Assembly (NCBI RefSeq): GCF_035046505.1
Contig: NC_089825.1
Location: 3,525,563 to 3,589,562, forward strand
Reading direction: 5' to 3'
DNA: 64,000 bases
Origin: Tiliqua scincoides
Lineage: Eukaryota > Chordata > Lepidosauria > Squamata > Scincidae
Shown here piece by piece: positions 34,701 through 42,124 of the stretch. The translations under genes were made by a program, and so were the position numbers. Every line of letters starts with the position of its first letter. The first letter of the stretch is position 1. The notes beneath the pieces were generated by a model. That model was not told where the DNA came from. It searched no databases and saw nothing but the letters and a program-made list of their open reading frames with translations.

Positions 34701-35367
34701 GATGAGCATCATTGGCCTGGCACAGTGGGCAGAAGGGTGGATTTGGAGGGGCAGTGTCATACTCACACACCAGGGAAGTGCGGCGGGTGGGGAGGCAGGT
34801 GAGGCAGAGCCTCCCCACCGGAGTCCTTTGAAAAGTGCCGCAGTCAGGGGAGGCACCCAAGCCCCACAAGCTCCACGCTCTGCGCTCCCTCCCTCCTCGT
34901 TCCGTGCATGGGTTGCGGGTGCTTGGGTGCCTCCCCCGGTGGCAGCACTTTTTGAAGGAGGCCAGTGGGGAGGCTCTGCCTCCCCACCCGCTGCACACCA
35001 CTCACACACTACACAGTGTCAAGGGCCTATTTGTGTGGCTTTTCAGCAAAGCACAGGGGTGGCACTTTATAAAGCAGTGAAGGTGGTCACAGGCTTTTCT
35101 TGCACTCTTCTTGCAGCCCACCTCACAGGGTTATTGTGAGGATCCAGTGAGAGAGGAAGCCACCTCCCCCTCCCAAGGTGCTGAGGACTGCAAATCCCAG
35201 CAGGCACCGCGGCCAGCTCAAGAAAAGGCGGCCCCTCAGGAGCCAGAGTCCTCCCCCTCCTTCTTCAGAGGGGCGCTGGGGGAGTCCGAGGCCTCGCAGC
35301 GCGCCTCCCTCACCTCCTCCGGCCTCTCAACGGAGACCCCGAGCAGTTCGTTCAGCCCCACGAACAT
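14499..35367 (-). CDS. ELP6: Elongator complex protein 6, complete seven-exon gene
   Basis: ELP6 pairs with ELP4 and ELP5 in the RecA-like ring of Elongator, which modifies wobble uridines of tRNA in the cytoplasm. The coding exons (minus strand) are 35314-35367, 30550-30628, 29226-29296, 27374-27501, 24503-24698, 21504-21650 and 14499-14627. They sum to 804 bp, or 267 aa plus stop, against about 266 aa in human ELP6. All introns are GT-AG and the phases join exactly. Recalled human ELP6 blocks match throughout: MFVxLNxLL, GKLTLLC, HHFLSFYLK, CKVCFVAL, QSFSHYSIV, RGQLVFLEGLKS, SVLLSLG, HQSHxIL, AEGLATGFCRD, HGQ and YQYKIQDK near the end. As in other ELP6 proteins there is no Walker ATPase motif. 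The frame is intact and nothing suggests a pseudogene. The introns are loaded with transposons. CSPG5 lies upstream in the same orientation, as in human. Confidence 0.97.
15062..15151. repeat. ~90-bp palindromic short repeat
   Basis: 'cccaaacctatgcatgtcta' at the left and 'ccaggtaagtgtgtatcaga' at the right. Same fold-back family as 43361-43450; lies in ELP6 intron 6. Confidence 0.7.
15477..15669. mobile_element. Old hAT-like MITE nested in L2
   Basis: Left end CAGCCATTCTCAATGGGAGC; the right end reverse-complements to CAGCCATTCTCAACC. About 193 bp, non-coding. The flanks 'ctttaggt' and 'ctttggat' agree at 6 of 8 bases, compatible with a worn 8-bp hAT duplication. L2 3' UTR continues on both sides. 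Confidence 0.75.
16202..18589 (-). mobile_element. L1 LINE, internally deleted, with 15-bp TSD
   Basis: In minus-strand order there is a 5' UTR (18589 to about 17770), then ORF1 pieces (MKMAGKKVRSLPALGMGFEK, then coiled-coil segments and KSIRTFYRDKLLKAPQEKKW), then scraps of ORF2 including its C-terminus (DFEMQEEIVKQCMIKWAQNI; WKLFYAWLKVKL). Almost all of the ORF2 endonuclease and reverse transcriptase is missing. An A-run lies at 16252-16261 (as T on plus), followed by ~50 bp ending in poly(G). The direct repeat 'aggctcaagatttct' flanks it at 16187-16201 and 18590-18604. It inserted into the L2 at 15162-19290. Confidence 0.88.
19657..19739. repeat. (CT)n(CA)n microsatellite
   Basis: About 20 CT units pass into about 20 CA units, inside the composite hAT. 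Confidence 0.95.
19930..20093. repeat. Two adjacent ~90-bp palindromic repeats
   Basis: Half units around 'aagtcctcttgtggtcaatg' and 'aagtcccatagtggtcaatg', separated by 'gtgggtaggattgcagcctg' and 'ccaagcctatgcatgtctac'. Same family as 43361-43450, here as a tandem pair within the hAT. Confidence 0.65.
21151..21452. mobile_element. Tigger/pogo-like MITE, 302 bp, TA target
   Basis: Left end CAGGTGTGTGCCGCTTAACA and right end its inverse (GTTGTTAAGCGGCGCACACC then TG), flanked by TA at 21149-21150 and 21453-21454. The 'GCCGCTTAACAAC' style terminus is that of Tigger-type mariner MITEs. Non-coding. Also contains an internal direct word 'gtctgtttacacaacag' twice. Confidence 0.82.
21504..21650 (-). 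CDS. ELP6: ELP6 exon 6
   Basis: GGCTTAG|GGGAAC opens GNIVVMVHSSDDSEDEENEL, then HQSHRILWAEGLATGFCRDI and HGQ; donor CAG|GTGAAG. Exactly 49 codons, phase 0 at both ends. A Tigger-like MITE ends 51 bp past the donor. Confidence 0.97.
21710..21795 (-). repeat. L2-type 3' tail fragment
   Basis: 'ttatttatccatagatctat' with 'ccacagagacttcaaggcaa' resembles the reversed L2 terminus found at 8683 and 30720. Confidence 0.45.
21985..22850 (+). mobile_element. Old CR1 LINE, bird-type 3' end
   Basis: The plus strand shows a decayed CR1 RT (DSGNAVDRPYLDFTKAF, VDKMATQGLDAATVRWVQSW) and the typical 3' UTR 'aactggaacagtctgcctcg', 'ggaggttttcaagcagaggt', ending 'tctgacattctaataa'. Many lesions; older than the CR1 copies with the 'aagaacataagaac' tail. 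Confidence 0.85.
22851..24150. other. ELP6 intron 5, mostly unique
   Basis: Two L2-like 3' tail traces lie at about 23150-23330 ('cactgctttgagtattag', 'gctaccttgagcac'). The rest shows no exon or repeat I recognise. Confidence 0.5.
24151..24313. repeat. ~165-bp TIR repeat (MITE-like)
   Basis: Starts 'ggcacaatcctaaccaactt' and ends with its inverse 'aagttggtaaggattgcacc', giving terminal repeats of about 25 bp with two mismatches. The 5-bp word 'cacag' flanks both edges and may be chance. Same family as 12987-13161. Confidence 0.75.
24503..24698 (-). CDS. ELP6: ELP6 exon 5, with NAGNAG acceptor
   Basis: Encodes GDGSNLKVLYEFV, CPVLIVDNLSVLLSLG and VLDFLHYCRGTVISQLK, then AAG|GTATTG. The acceptor reads CCCAGCAG, so either AG can be used. 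The alternative edge at 24701 would add one Ser codon without a frame change. Confidence 0.96.
25195..25278. repeat. ~85-bp palindromic short repeat
   Basis: 'agtcctatacacacttgcat' to 'agacatgcataggactgg', with arms meeting near 'cctactgaactcagtgtgac'. Same fold-back family as 43361-43450. Confidence 0.75.
25279..27373. other. ELP6 intron 4, unassigned
   Basis: No exon recognised. 26240-27000 looks like one moderately repeated, GC-rich block with a TATA-like 'gatataaggagcacc' at about 26449 and no coding signal. It could be a solo long terminal repeat fossil or plain intron; I cannot decide. Confidence 0.35.
27374..27501 (-). CDS. ELP6: ELP6 exon 4
   Basis: CTTCCAG|GGAATC opens GISLPAAKERGQLVFLEGLK, then an acidic stretch (FSEEDQ) and FQFI. 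The donor is CAG|GTAACC, phase 2. RGQLVFLEGLKS matches the family. Confidence 0.96.
27686..27803. repeat. Short degenerate minisatellite
   Basis: The words 'ggaccaaggagaaaaattgg' and 'tggtctaggac' recur five to six times with a period of about 20 bp, in ELP6 intron 3. Confidence 0.8.
28337..28800. mobile_element. hAT (Charlie-like) MITE, 464 bp, perfect TSD
   Basis: Left end CAGGGGTGTCCAAAGTTTTT; right end 'gggtttgggcacccctg'. Perfect 8-bp duplication 'gggtaggc' at 28329-28336 and 28801-28808. No transposase. A sister copy lies at 37187-37673. Confidence 0.92.
29226..29296 (-). CDS. ELP6: ELP6 exon 3
   Basis: TTTTTCAG|CTGGGTGT completes an Ala codon, then GCKVCFVALVQSFSHYSIVA and QKL. The donor is CTG|GTAAGC. 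Length 71 bp. Confidence 0.97.
29415..29480 (-). repeat. L2-type 3' tail fragment
   Basis: 'tttattggattgcatttttat', then 'ccccaaggagctcaaggtga', the reversed L2 3' end. Confidence 0.5.
29761..29938. repeat. ~175-bp TIR repeat (MITE-like)
   Basis: 'ggcccaatcctttccaactt' at the left and 'ggataattggataggactgg' at the right, with the internal 'aaggtaaggaaataaatgtt' fold. Same family as 12987-13161. Confidence 0.75.
30550..30628 (-). CDS. ELP6: ELP6 exon 2
   Basis: TTTTCCAG|GGCAAACTG opens GKLTLLCATKTDADFLTHHF and LSFYLK. The donor is AAAG|GTATGC, leaving phase 1. GKLTLLC and HHFLSFYLK are diagnostic. Confidence 0.97.
31436..33940 (-). mobile_element. Young RTE-like LINE insertion, 12-bp TSD
   Basis: 2505 bp with the direct repeat 'tgagatgtcact' at 31424-31435 and 33941-33952. 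It is 5' truncated within the C-terminal end of an APE endonuclease (DHSLV box at the 5' edge) and ends in a short 'tacaata'-like tail rather than poly(A). Other copies of the family lie at 4081, 6091 and 38777. The clade is not certain: the reverse transcriptase plus C-terminal zinc finger suggests an RTE-related or neighbouring APE-type group, not L1, L2, CR1 or BovB. Confidence 0.9.
31467..33890 (-). CDS. LINE reverse transcriptase with C-terminal CCHC finger
   Basis: An open frame of 807 codons, and open a further ~16 codons to the 5' edge of the insertion. The first listed codon is GTG within DHSLVCSRV, so the true start was lost by 5' truncation. Residues ~100-200 are a basic linker; ~240-300 hold GKAPGKDSIPAEVLK; 369-377 hold FIDLTKAFD (catalytic Asp); 427-439 hold GVKQGCVLAPTLF; 490-493 hold FADD (catalytic pair). 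After 590 comes a thumb-like region (YCSESWTLRS) and RLRWLGHVVRMDD. At 777-797 there is a C-x2-C-x12-H-x3-C zinc finger with SRIGLFSH. No stop or shift is seen, so the insertion is recent. It cannot be autonomous because the endonuclease is nearly all missing. Confidence 0.9.
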   Translation of the reverse strand: MCSRVKLQTKRLYHTKKEGRPRIDTSKTQDQRKVEEFAQALEESLPGLADANASNRWEHFKNTVYNTALSIFGKKTNKATDWFEAHSEKLTPVIEEKRRAQAAYKACPSERNLQVLRTARSKVQQTARRCANDYWLQLCSEIQIAADTGNIKGMYDGIKQALGPTQRKIAPLKSATGEVIQDRAQQMERWVQHYSELYSRENVVTEEALNNIECLPVLEELDSEPTLEELHVALDSLAFGKAPGKDSIPAEVLKCCKEIIVTELHEILCLCWREGGVPQDMRDANIITLYKNKGDRGDCNNYRGISLLSVVGKLFARVVLKRLQVLAESVYPESQCGFRANRSTTDMVFSLRQLQEKCREQRQPLFIAFIDLTKAFDLVSRDGLFKILPKIGCPPRLLSIIRSFHKDMKGTVVFDGSTSDPFDIRSGVKQGCVLAPTLFGIFFAVLLKQAFGTATEGIYLRTRSDGKLFNLSRLRAKSKVQLKCLRDFLFADDAAVTTHSAKDLQQLMDRFSKACQDFGLTISLKKTQVMVQDVDSPPCITISEHELEVVHDFVYLGSTISDTHSLDTELNKRIGKAATTFSRLTKRIWSNKKLTEHTKIQVYRACVLSTLLYCSESWTLRSQQERKLSAFHMRCLRRILGITWQDKVPNNTVLERAGIPSMYSLLKQRRLRWLGHVVRMDDGRIPKDLLYGELMQGKRPTGRPQLRYKDICKRDLKALGMDLNKWETLASERPAWRQAVQHGLSQFEETLCQQSEAKRQRRKAHSQGDRPGTDCTCSRCGRDCHSRIGLFSHTRRCARTTFQSAIP
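34324..34583. repeat. hAT-like MITE, relative of 57213-57445
   Basis: 'gctggaccatccatgaggcc', 'cttgcctccactgctcctcc' and 'catgctgagctggaacaggg' are shared with 57213-57445. The edges ('aggctgg' against 'gttggccct') suggest CAGGGC-type hAT termini. Confidence 0.6.
34597..34670 (+). repeat. MIR-like SINE fragment
   Basis: 'cagtctaacctacctcacag' with 'ggttgtcttgaggac' is the MIR core/3' style sequence. Confidence 0.5.
34771..35001. mobile_element. GC-rich hAT MITE, copy 1, perfect TSD
   Basis: 231 bp, a fold-back of 'gcgggtggggaggcaggtga' against 'gaggctctgcctccccaccc'. Perfect 8-bp duplication 'tcacacac' at 34763-34770 and 35002-35009. Left end CAGGGAAGTGCGGCGGG. Lies about 310 bp downstream of ELP6 exon 1. 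Confidence 0.88.
35115..35165 (+). repeat. MIR-like SINE fragment
   Basis: 'cacctcacagggttattgtga' and 'ggatccagtgagagagg': a short MIR-style piece at the edge of the CpG island. Confidence 0.45.
35314..35367 (-). CDS. ELP6: ELP6 exon 1, coding part
   Basis: ATG at 35365-35367 opens MFVGLNELLGVSVERPEE (18 codons), then GAG|GTGAGG. The start is chosen because MFV and LNxLL match the family N-terminus and the next exon joins in phase 0. It lies inside the CpG island. Confidence 0.95.
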
Positions 35368-35459
35368 CTCAGCCTGCTACGGCGCGCGACGAGGGCCAGA
35401 ACAGCTGCTCACTCGCAACTCGGAAGGGAGCGAAGCACGACTGCGGCTCGCTGGCGCTT

Positions 35460-35471
35460 TGCGCATGCGCA
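35460..35471. promoter_or_regulatory. ELP6: NRF1 consensus palindrome
   Basis: TGCGCATGCGCA, a perfect 12-bp NRF1 palindrome about 95 bp upstream of the ELP6 ATG. Confidence 0.8.
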
Positions 35472-35735
35472 CTCCCGAGTCGCTCCCAGCCTCTGACGTG
35501 TGAGTTGGGTGGGCGGGCGCGCTGCGGCTTGGCTCTGTGGTGTGAGAACTTGGCCACTGCGGGAAGTGGGGCGAGCGGGAGTGAAATGATGCGGTGGGGA
35601 GCGGCTCGCAGGCTCAGACCAGAGCGCACGTGCTTGAGAGCCGGCCGCGTTGCCCTCAATGAGCAGGGCCTGAGCAGACTGCGCAGGGCTGGCTGTCAGG
35701 CCCGCTTTGTGAATGTCAAGGGGAGTGGCTGTAAT

Positions 35736-35850
35736 GGTGAATGTGCTCTGCGTGTGGGTGCTTGGGTGCCTCCCACAGCGGCGGCGCTTTTCAAAGGACT
35801 CCAGTGGGGAGGCTCTGCCTCACCTGCCTCCCCGCTCACCGCAGATCCCT
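35736..35850. mobile_element. GC-rich hAT MITE, copy 2, half
   Basis: The right half of the 34771 element: 'gggtgcttgggtgcctccca', 'cttttcaaaggactccagtg', ending 'cagatccctg'. The left half is missing. Confidence 0.75.
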
Positions 35851-36063
35851 GATGGGCAGCATGTGAGGGTGATGAATGAGCAGCATTGAAACACATAGCC
35901 CAATCTTCCTTGTTAGCTTTGCAACCCACCCAAAGTTGGGTCTTGACCCACAGTTTGGAACTGCTGAGCTCATGAATTTATTTAAGCAGATATGTTCACA
36001 GACTGCAATCAATTTGCAATACAATACAGTAGATTGTGCAGAGATAAACGTGTTCATCTTTAA

Positions 36064-36270
36064 CAGGGATGTGTGGTGGGTGGGGAGACAGGTGAGACAG
36101 TGCCTCCCCGCTGGAGTCCTTGAAAAAGCGTTGCCACTGTAGGAAGTGCTCAAGCAAAGTGAATGGGTTGAGAATGCTTGAGCACCTCCCATGGCGGCAT
36201 GGCTTTTCAAAGGACTCCGGTGTGGAGGCACTGCTTCACCTGCCTTCCCACCTACCACTGCATGTCCCTG
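36064..36270. mobile_element. GC-rich hAT MITE, copy 3, 8-bp TSD
   Basis: Left end CAGGGATGTGTGGTGGGTGG; the right end reverse-complements to CAGGGACATGCAGTGG. The duplication 'atctttaa' / 'gtctttaa' (7 of 8) lies at 36056-36063 and 36271-36278. Same family as 34771. Confidence 0.87.
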
Positions 36271-36442
36271 GTCTTTAAGGTATAAAAGGAGGCTTCTTTG
36301 CTCTTTGCTCACCTGGGAAAGGTTAAAAAAGACGATTACAACAAGAGAAGTGCATGATAAATAGAATTATGAGCATGTCGAGACTGGACAGAGAGACATT
36401 TGAGAGAATCAGGTGAGTCGAGAAGCAACGCAGTGGTTAGGG

Positions 36443-36622
36443 CAGGGGTGGCCAATCTCTCAACTCTAGGGCTCCTGGACATTAACTATTGTGTAGAATA
36501 GAGAATTTCAGCAGGTGTAGTTTGTGATCTGTGAAATGACAAACTGCACCTGCTGAAATTCCCTCCTTTACACAATTGTCAAAGGTCCATGAGCCCTAAA
36601 GTTGAAAGGTTAGCCGCCCCTG
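36443..36622. mobile_element. hAT-like fold-back MITE, 180 bp
   Basis: Left end CAGGGGTGGCCAATCTCTCA; the right end reverse-complements to CAGGGGCGGCTAACC. The arms hold 'aatttcagcaggtg' and its inverse 'cacctgctgaaatt'. The flanks do not show a clear duplication. Confidence 0.75.
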
Positions 36623-36649
36623 CATTTGAGTGTTATACTTGTTCCAGAA

Positions 36650-36805
36650 AGACATGAGTTTAGTTCTTGCTTGGCCATGAAGCTTCCTTGGTGACCTTGA
36701 ACTAGTCACCACCTCTCAGCCTAACCTACCTCACAAGGTTATTGTGATAGGAGCGGGAGGAGCCATGCATACCACTCTGAGCTCCTTGGAAGAAGGGCAG
36801 AATAT
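36650..36805 (+). repeat. MIR-like SINE
   Basis: 'ggtgaccttgaactagtcac' (MIR core style), then 'cctacctcacaaggttattg' and a 3' end 'agctccttggaagaaggg'. Confidence 0.6.
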
Positions 36806-37186
36806 CAGTATGGAACAATGATGTTCTCTGTGGCACAATATCAGAATTCAGGGGACAGCCATAAACTACCAGGAAGTTCAATGCAGACAGAAGAAAATAC
36901 AAAATATACCCTAATCAGGCAAATTGAGAGCGCTCTGGCTTTCATGCCCATTTTGTGCCCTTCCAGAGGCATCTGGCACAAGGAAAAGATCCTGAACTCT
37001 CTGGTCTGGAAAGGCAATGCTTGTGTTTTTGTTTTCCACCAGGGGGTGCCAGAGGTAAGCAAATTATTTTAGGATCTGGGAAGTAGGGAAGGAGACCCTC
37101 ATTTCTCACCTCAGTTCTGGATGAGGTGGAATGAGATGATGTAACTGAGTCTGGCTTAATCTGAAAAGCAAACAATTCCGTTAGAG

Positions 37187-37673
37187 CAGGGGTGTCCAAA
37201 GTTTTTGGCAGGAGGGCCACATCGTCTCTCTGGCACTGTGTTGGGGGCCGGGGAAAAAATAATAATTTACATTTAAAATTTGAATAAATTTACATAAGTT
37301 TACATAAATATATGTAAACTTTAATATATTCATAAATGAATATATTAAAGATGAACTTATATGAATGAATGAAGGGCTTGCAATAGCTCAAGGCCTATAA
37401 AAGGCCTTGCACGCAAGGCTGGCCTTTCCTTTGCTGCCGCTACTGCATCACAGATGTGAAACAGCAAGCAGTGGAGGGAGCCCTCATCCCACAGCTCACG
37501 TGAGAGGTCAAACAGTAGTCCTCATGCTGAGAGCAGTTGCGTTGGGCCAGTGCAGGCTCCAGCAAGTCTACAGAGAGCCAGAGGCTCGTTGGAGACTGTG
37601 GGCTCCCTGAGGGCTGTATTGGGAGTCCTTGAGGGCCGCAAGTGGCCCCAGGGCCGGGGTTTGGACGCCCCTG
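37187..37673. mobile_element. hAT (Charlie-like) MITE, sister of 28337
   Basis: CAGGGGTGTCCAAAGTTTTT to 'gggtttggacgcccctg', 487 bp. Duplication 'cgttagag' / 'cattagag' (7 of 8) at 37179-37186 and 37674-37681. It differs from 28337-28800 by an extra AT-rich fold-back of about 25 bp. Confidence 0.9.
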
Positions 37674-38776
37674 CATTAGAGATTCTGTAAAGGCAAGGAG
37701 AGAGATTACATCTATGAGGCACCAGCCTTGTTATGGGAAGCAGTGCCAAGTGTTTGTTGGGTAGGGGTTACAGGAGACATTCCCCAACCCCAGAGGCCTT
37801 TTGGACCCAAGTGAAATGGGATGGGGCTGACAACATGGGAACTCCATTCTTGGTGTCACTTGCCTGCTGATAAATCCCAGCATGGTGCAGTGAGGTGGAG
37901 GCATCTCAGCCCCCCCCCCCATTCCTGATAGACAGCTCCCAAATGCCTCATTTCATGGCTTGCAAAGAGTGCCAGTCCATCTGTATCAGAGGTGGCGTAT
38001 CTGCCCTTGCAGTGGTGCTTACCGTGTGGTCTGAAGGCTTGAGGCCACGGTAGGAAAGGACGCTGACCCTTGGATGCTACTCCTTTTGTTTGCTCCCCTC
38101 CCCTTTCCCTGGGGCTTCACTTGGCAGCCTTCCCTTCTTAGCAGCCAGTGAGAAGAAAGGCCCCCTTGTCTCCAGGTCTGTGGCTGCGATCCTGCTATGT
38201 GTCCCAAGAGAAAAGCGACACCAAGTCCAATGGGCTTGGCTTGCATGCCAGCAGCTCCTCCTCTCTCCGCCGCTCTTCCCATCCAGACAAGCCTTCGTTT
38301 TCTTGGCCAGCTAACCAAGCATTGAAATTTAATTGCCTTGCCATTTAAAAGTGATTAAACTTTTTACAATGCAAGCCTTGCCATGCTGAGTGGCAGGCCA
38401 ATTCACCCGAAGCAGAGCAGGGACTGATGAACGACACTCTGTGAATGCAAAGGGACACTTTGGCCAGAGCTGGCCTGCTCAACATGCGCCCATCTCCACT
38501 CCATGCTTGCAAAGCTGGGTTGGGACTTTACCCTGGCACCATCCAGCACTCCCTGTGCCTTGCTTCTGGAAGATAAATATATAGTGGGTTCAACATCAGA
38601 TATTTGGGGAACACCATTACTGTCTTACAGGAGTGACTGTGAACGAGATGAAGGTTGTCTGGGCCCAACAGGGTCAGAGTGAGGCTCTGGGGCATTGAAC
38701 TTGGGGACCTGGCAGGAGGACCAAGATTCTTCACTCTCTTTAATACCCGGGTATCTATTGGGCAGAAAACTCATCA
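37674..38776. other. Intergenic, nothing recognised
   Basis: No exon or repeat that I could place between the ELP6 promoter side and the LINE fragment. A short poly(C) lies near 37911. Confidence 0.5.
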
Positions 38777-39500
38777 GTAAAGCAGCTACCACGTTTTCCA
38801 GACTCACAAAGATAGTCTGGTCCAACAAGAAGCTGACGGAACATACCAAGATCCAGGTCTACAGAGCTTGCGTCCTGAGTACACTTCTGTACTGCAGCGA
38901 GTCATGGACTCTTCGCTCACAACAGGAGAGGAAACTGAACGCTTTCCACATGCGCTGCCTCCTTCTCGGCATCACCTGGCAGGACAAAGTTCCAAACAAC
39001 ACAGTCCTGGAACGTGCTGGAATCCCTAGCATGTATGCAGTGCTGAAACAGAGACGCCTGCGTTGGCTCGGTCATGTCGTGAGAATGGATGATGGCCGGA
39101 TCCCAAAGGAACTCCTCTATGGAGGACTCGTGCAGGGAAAGCGCCCTACAGGTAGACCACAGCTGCGATACAAGGACATCTGCAAGAGGGATCTGAAGGC
39201 TTTAGGAGTGGACCTCAACAGGTGGGAAACCCTGGCCTCTGAGCAGCCCGCTTGGAGGTAGGCTGTGCAGCATGGCCTTTCCCAGTTTGAAGAGACACTT
39301 GGCCAACAGTCTGAGGCTAAGAGGCAAAGAAGGAAGGTCCATAGCCTGGGAGACAGACCAGGGACAGACTGCACTTGCTCCCGTTGTGGAAGGGATTGTC
39401 ATTCCCGGATTAGCCTTTTCAGCCACACTAGACGCTGTTCCAGAACCACCATCCAGAGCGCGATACCAGAGTCTTTTGAGACTGAAGGTTGCCAACAACA
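38777..39500 (+). mobile_element. RTE-like LINE 3' fragment, plus strand
   Basis: Begins within KAATTFSRLTKIVWSNKKLT of the LINE protein, runs through RLRWLGHVVRMDDGRIPKEL and ends at the 3' terminus with a (CAA)n tail. Compared with the copy at 31436 it lacks 6 bp in the HMRCL region and has an in-frame TAG after PAWR near 39259. The zinc-finger region is still readable. It is the only copy of this family in plus orientation. Confidence 0.9.
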
Positions 39501-39618
39501 ACTTGCAGCGCCACCCAGATGCTGGTGGTGTGAGAGGTTACTGAGACTCATCTGTCCAGCCCAACCAGGCTATGTGGGGGTAGGGTGGGAAGACTGTAGT
39601 CCTTTGTTACTGGCTATG

Positions 39619-39880
39619 CAGTAGCGTCAATAGCATTTGCATCACTTGGTGTGGGAGGCCAGCACACCACCCCATCTCCCATGCAGTGGGTGGGGCAATA
39701 ACCCAGATGGTGGGTGTGGTGATGTACCATCGCCCTGCCCCTCTTATTTTTTGGCCATATCTTTTGATAGAACAGAAATATTTCAAAGTGGTTTGTTTCA
39801 TTGCATTCTTCTGTAAAAAACGCATCACATGGTGTATAACATGATGGTATTATTCTTACAAACAGATATTTTGGTGTTAC
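39619..39880. mobile_element. hAT-like fragment, relative of 19390 left end
   Basis: Starts CAGTAGCGTCAATAGC and follows the left ~240 bp of the 19390 element ('cattttttggccatatcttt' style block, 'gtttgtttcattgcattct', 'ataacatgatggta'). The right terminus was not found. Confidence 0.65.
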
Positions 39881-42120
39881 CCCCACAAGGGTATCACCTT
39901 ACTCACACCTTATTGGCACCCCAAATATACCCAGGAATTGGTGTGACGTTTAAGGAAGCAAAATGTGTGTTTGCCTGTGTTATCAGCCTTCCTCAGCCAA
40001 GTGCAATAAAAGAAGGGAAAAAAGGAGCTAAATGCAGGCTGTGCCTTTTCCAGTCTCCCTTACATCAGGCAACAGCACACTGAAGTGAGCCCTCCCTGGG
40101 CACTGTCTTGCTGCTAGTGTGTTATGGAATGTTTGAGCAACGTTCACTGCTGAGAAATGATTCTAACATTCAGCTCACAAGGCCTGGGGGCAGGTGGCGA
40201 GAAGGAGGCAGCAGCCGGAGCAGTGGCGGGCTGGGTGTGCCATGGATTGTGGAGTGGGGGCAGAACCCCAAAATCCTGCTTGTCATGGTTTGAAGAAGTA
40301 GCCGAGTGGTGCTGGGGGGAGGGAGGTGGCAATGGAGGCGGCAGGGGGTGTCTGATCACTCAGGGATGCCTCTGGTTGTTGATGAGCAGTTTGACTTGAT
40401 ATTCTGATCCACTGGACAAAATGTTGCAGACCTACTTGCAGGTTTCTGGTCGCTTCCGCTCCACTGCCTGCAGGTGGTTTTGCAAACATTTTTCGGAACT
40501 GACCTGAGCGTGTTGAGATGCTCCTCCAGCCCCCACTCACAGCCTCCGAGGGCCAGCTGCTCACTTCAGCTCACAGTGTGCCTGTGTGTGTGTGCAAGGG
40601 GTGGGGCACCTGGAGGGCAGCTCCTCCCTGCCCAGGCTGTACAGCACACTTTCCACTTTCGGCACACTAACCCAAGCTTGATCCCAGAAGCAAAGAACTG
40701 CAGCCAGGCTTAGGAAGAAGAGGAGGAGTAAAACTGGGTCAAGCTGTCTGCAGAGGCAAAGGGCAATGGCTGTTGCAAATGCTGGATGCCTGGAAGCAGC
40801 ACAAAGGCACACAGAGCAATCCTGGCGGCTGCGGCAGCCTCCATCAATTTGGCCTGGGAAAAGGGCAATGACTGATGACAAGCGGAGGCAGCCGGAAAGG
40901 CTGGCCTGTGCCCAGTGAACACAAGGGCAGTGGCGAAGATCTTTTGTTGGTGGGGTTTGAGCCGCCTGACCTGGAATCTCCCAGCATCTGGCAAAAAGCC
41001 CCCCAAAAGGGACTTTTTCTCCAGGTGCTGTGGCTGCTCAGTGTATTGTGATCTGATAATGGCAACAGTTCCCCATGTGAGCCCCCAAGAAAAGGATGGG
41101 CAAGGGTAGGAAACACAACTGGAAGTTGAGTGAAGCCACTTTTCCTGGAGGAGGGGACATGCGCATTCAACTCCTGCAATTCAGGATTTAATCTCACATG
41201 TGCCCCCCTTGCAGGCAGTGGTGATTCTGGAACTACTTGTAGGCCACAAAGTGTGTATGTGGCAAAAATTGGGTCCGTAATTGCACTACAAAATAGCTTC
41301 TGGTTTTGAACATTGAACCAAGAGTCTGGGAGAAGGGCACCCAGGCAACTCCTGCATTTCTTAAAGGCTTGTTGACCAATTCAGGAAGGAGAAGAGGCCT
41401 GTCAATGGCCATTCACTACCTGAAACTTCCATGTTCAAAGGCAGCAGGCCACTGAATACCAGTTGTTGGGGATCTACAGTGGGACAGGACAATTGGCTTC
41501 AAGCCCTGCATGGGGAAGTGCTTGCTTGGCCACTGTTGGAGTGGGATGGCCAAGCAGGGCTCATCTTAGCAAGGCTTCATCTCTGTTTGCTGCCCATGTT
41601 CACAACTATTCCAGGGATGGCTCCTCTCCACAAGCAACCAAACTGTTGTCTGGAGCTGCAGGACTTGTACGGAAGCCAAGGAAGCAGTCTGGAGCCACAG
41701 TGGTGCACCCCAAGGTCCTCTGGAAGCTCTCGGGGCACACTGATAGAGCATTAGCAGTGCACAGCTCCCTGTGGCATGTTTTGAATGGAGAGTGAGCCAG
41801 AGGGTGGGACTCTTGGCTTGCTTCTAGCAGAGCTGCTCCCAGACTCCTAAAGCTGGTGTCTGCATGTCGCAAGCCTGCTTACCGTGGATGATTGGTCACC
41901 CACTTCTTGTGTCAGTTCCTATCCATTGTATGAACCAGCAGACGATCAGTGTCCATTCAGGCACCCAGTAGGTTTCGGTGGGTTAATCAACACATGCAGG
42001 CCCTGAAAGTGGAGCTACCTAGAGCCTCTCTGAATGTGAGGGCTCTTCCAGATGCCAGCCTTTCCCAGGTGACATTGTATGATTGCAAACAACCTGCTGG
42101 CTGACTCAGAGCATTGATCC
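39881..42120. other. Intergenic, no gene seen
   Basis: Moderately GC-rich, no exon or clear repeat. Short unrelated open frames occur on both strands. Confidence 0.5.
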
Positions 42121-42124
42121 ATCA

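Larger units (their letters stand above)
35170..35690 (-). promoter_or_regulatory. ELP6: ELP6 CpG-island promoter
   Basis: CpG-dense DNA over the start codon exon and about 300 bp upstream of it (minus sense). It contains a perfect NRF1 palindrome (35460-35471) and a CRE half site TGACGTGT near 35494. No TATA box is seen, as usual for a housekeeping gene. Transcription should start between about 35370 and 35460. Confidence 0.8.

Noticed and set aside
35178-35852. 224-codon plus-strand open frame at the ELP6 promoter
   Set aside because: CpG-island composition and overlap with a MITE explain it; the real start codon exon is on the minus strand.
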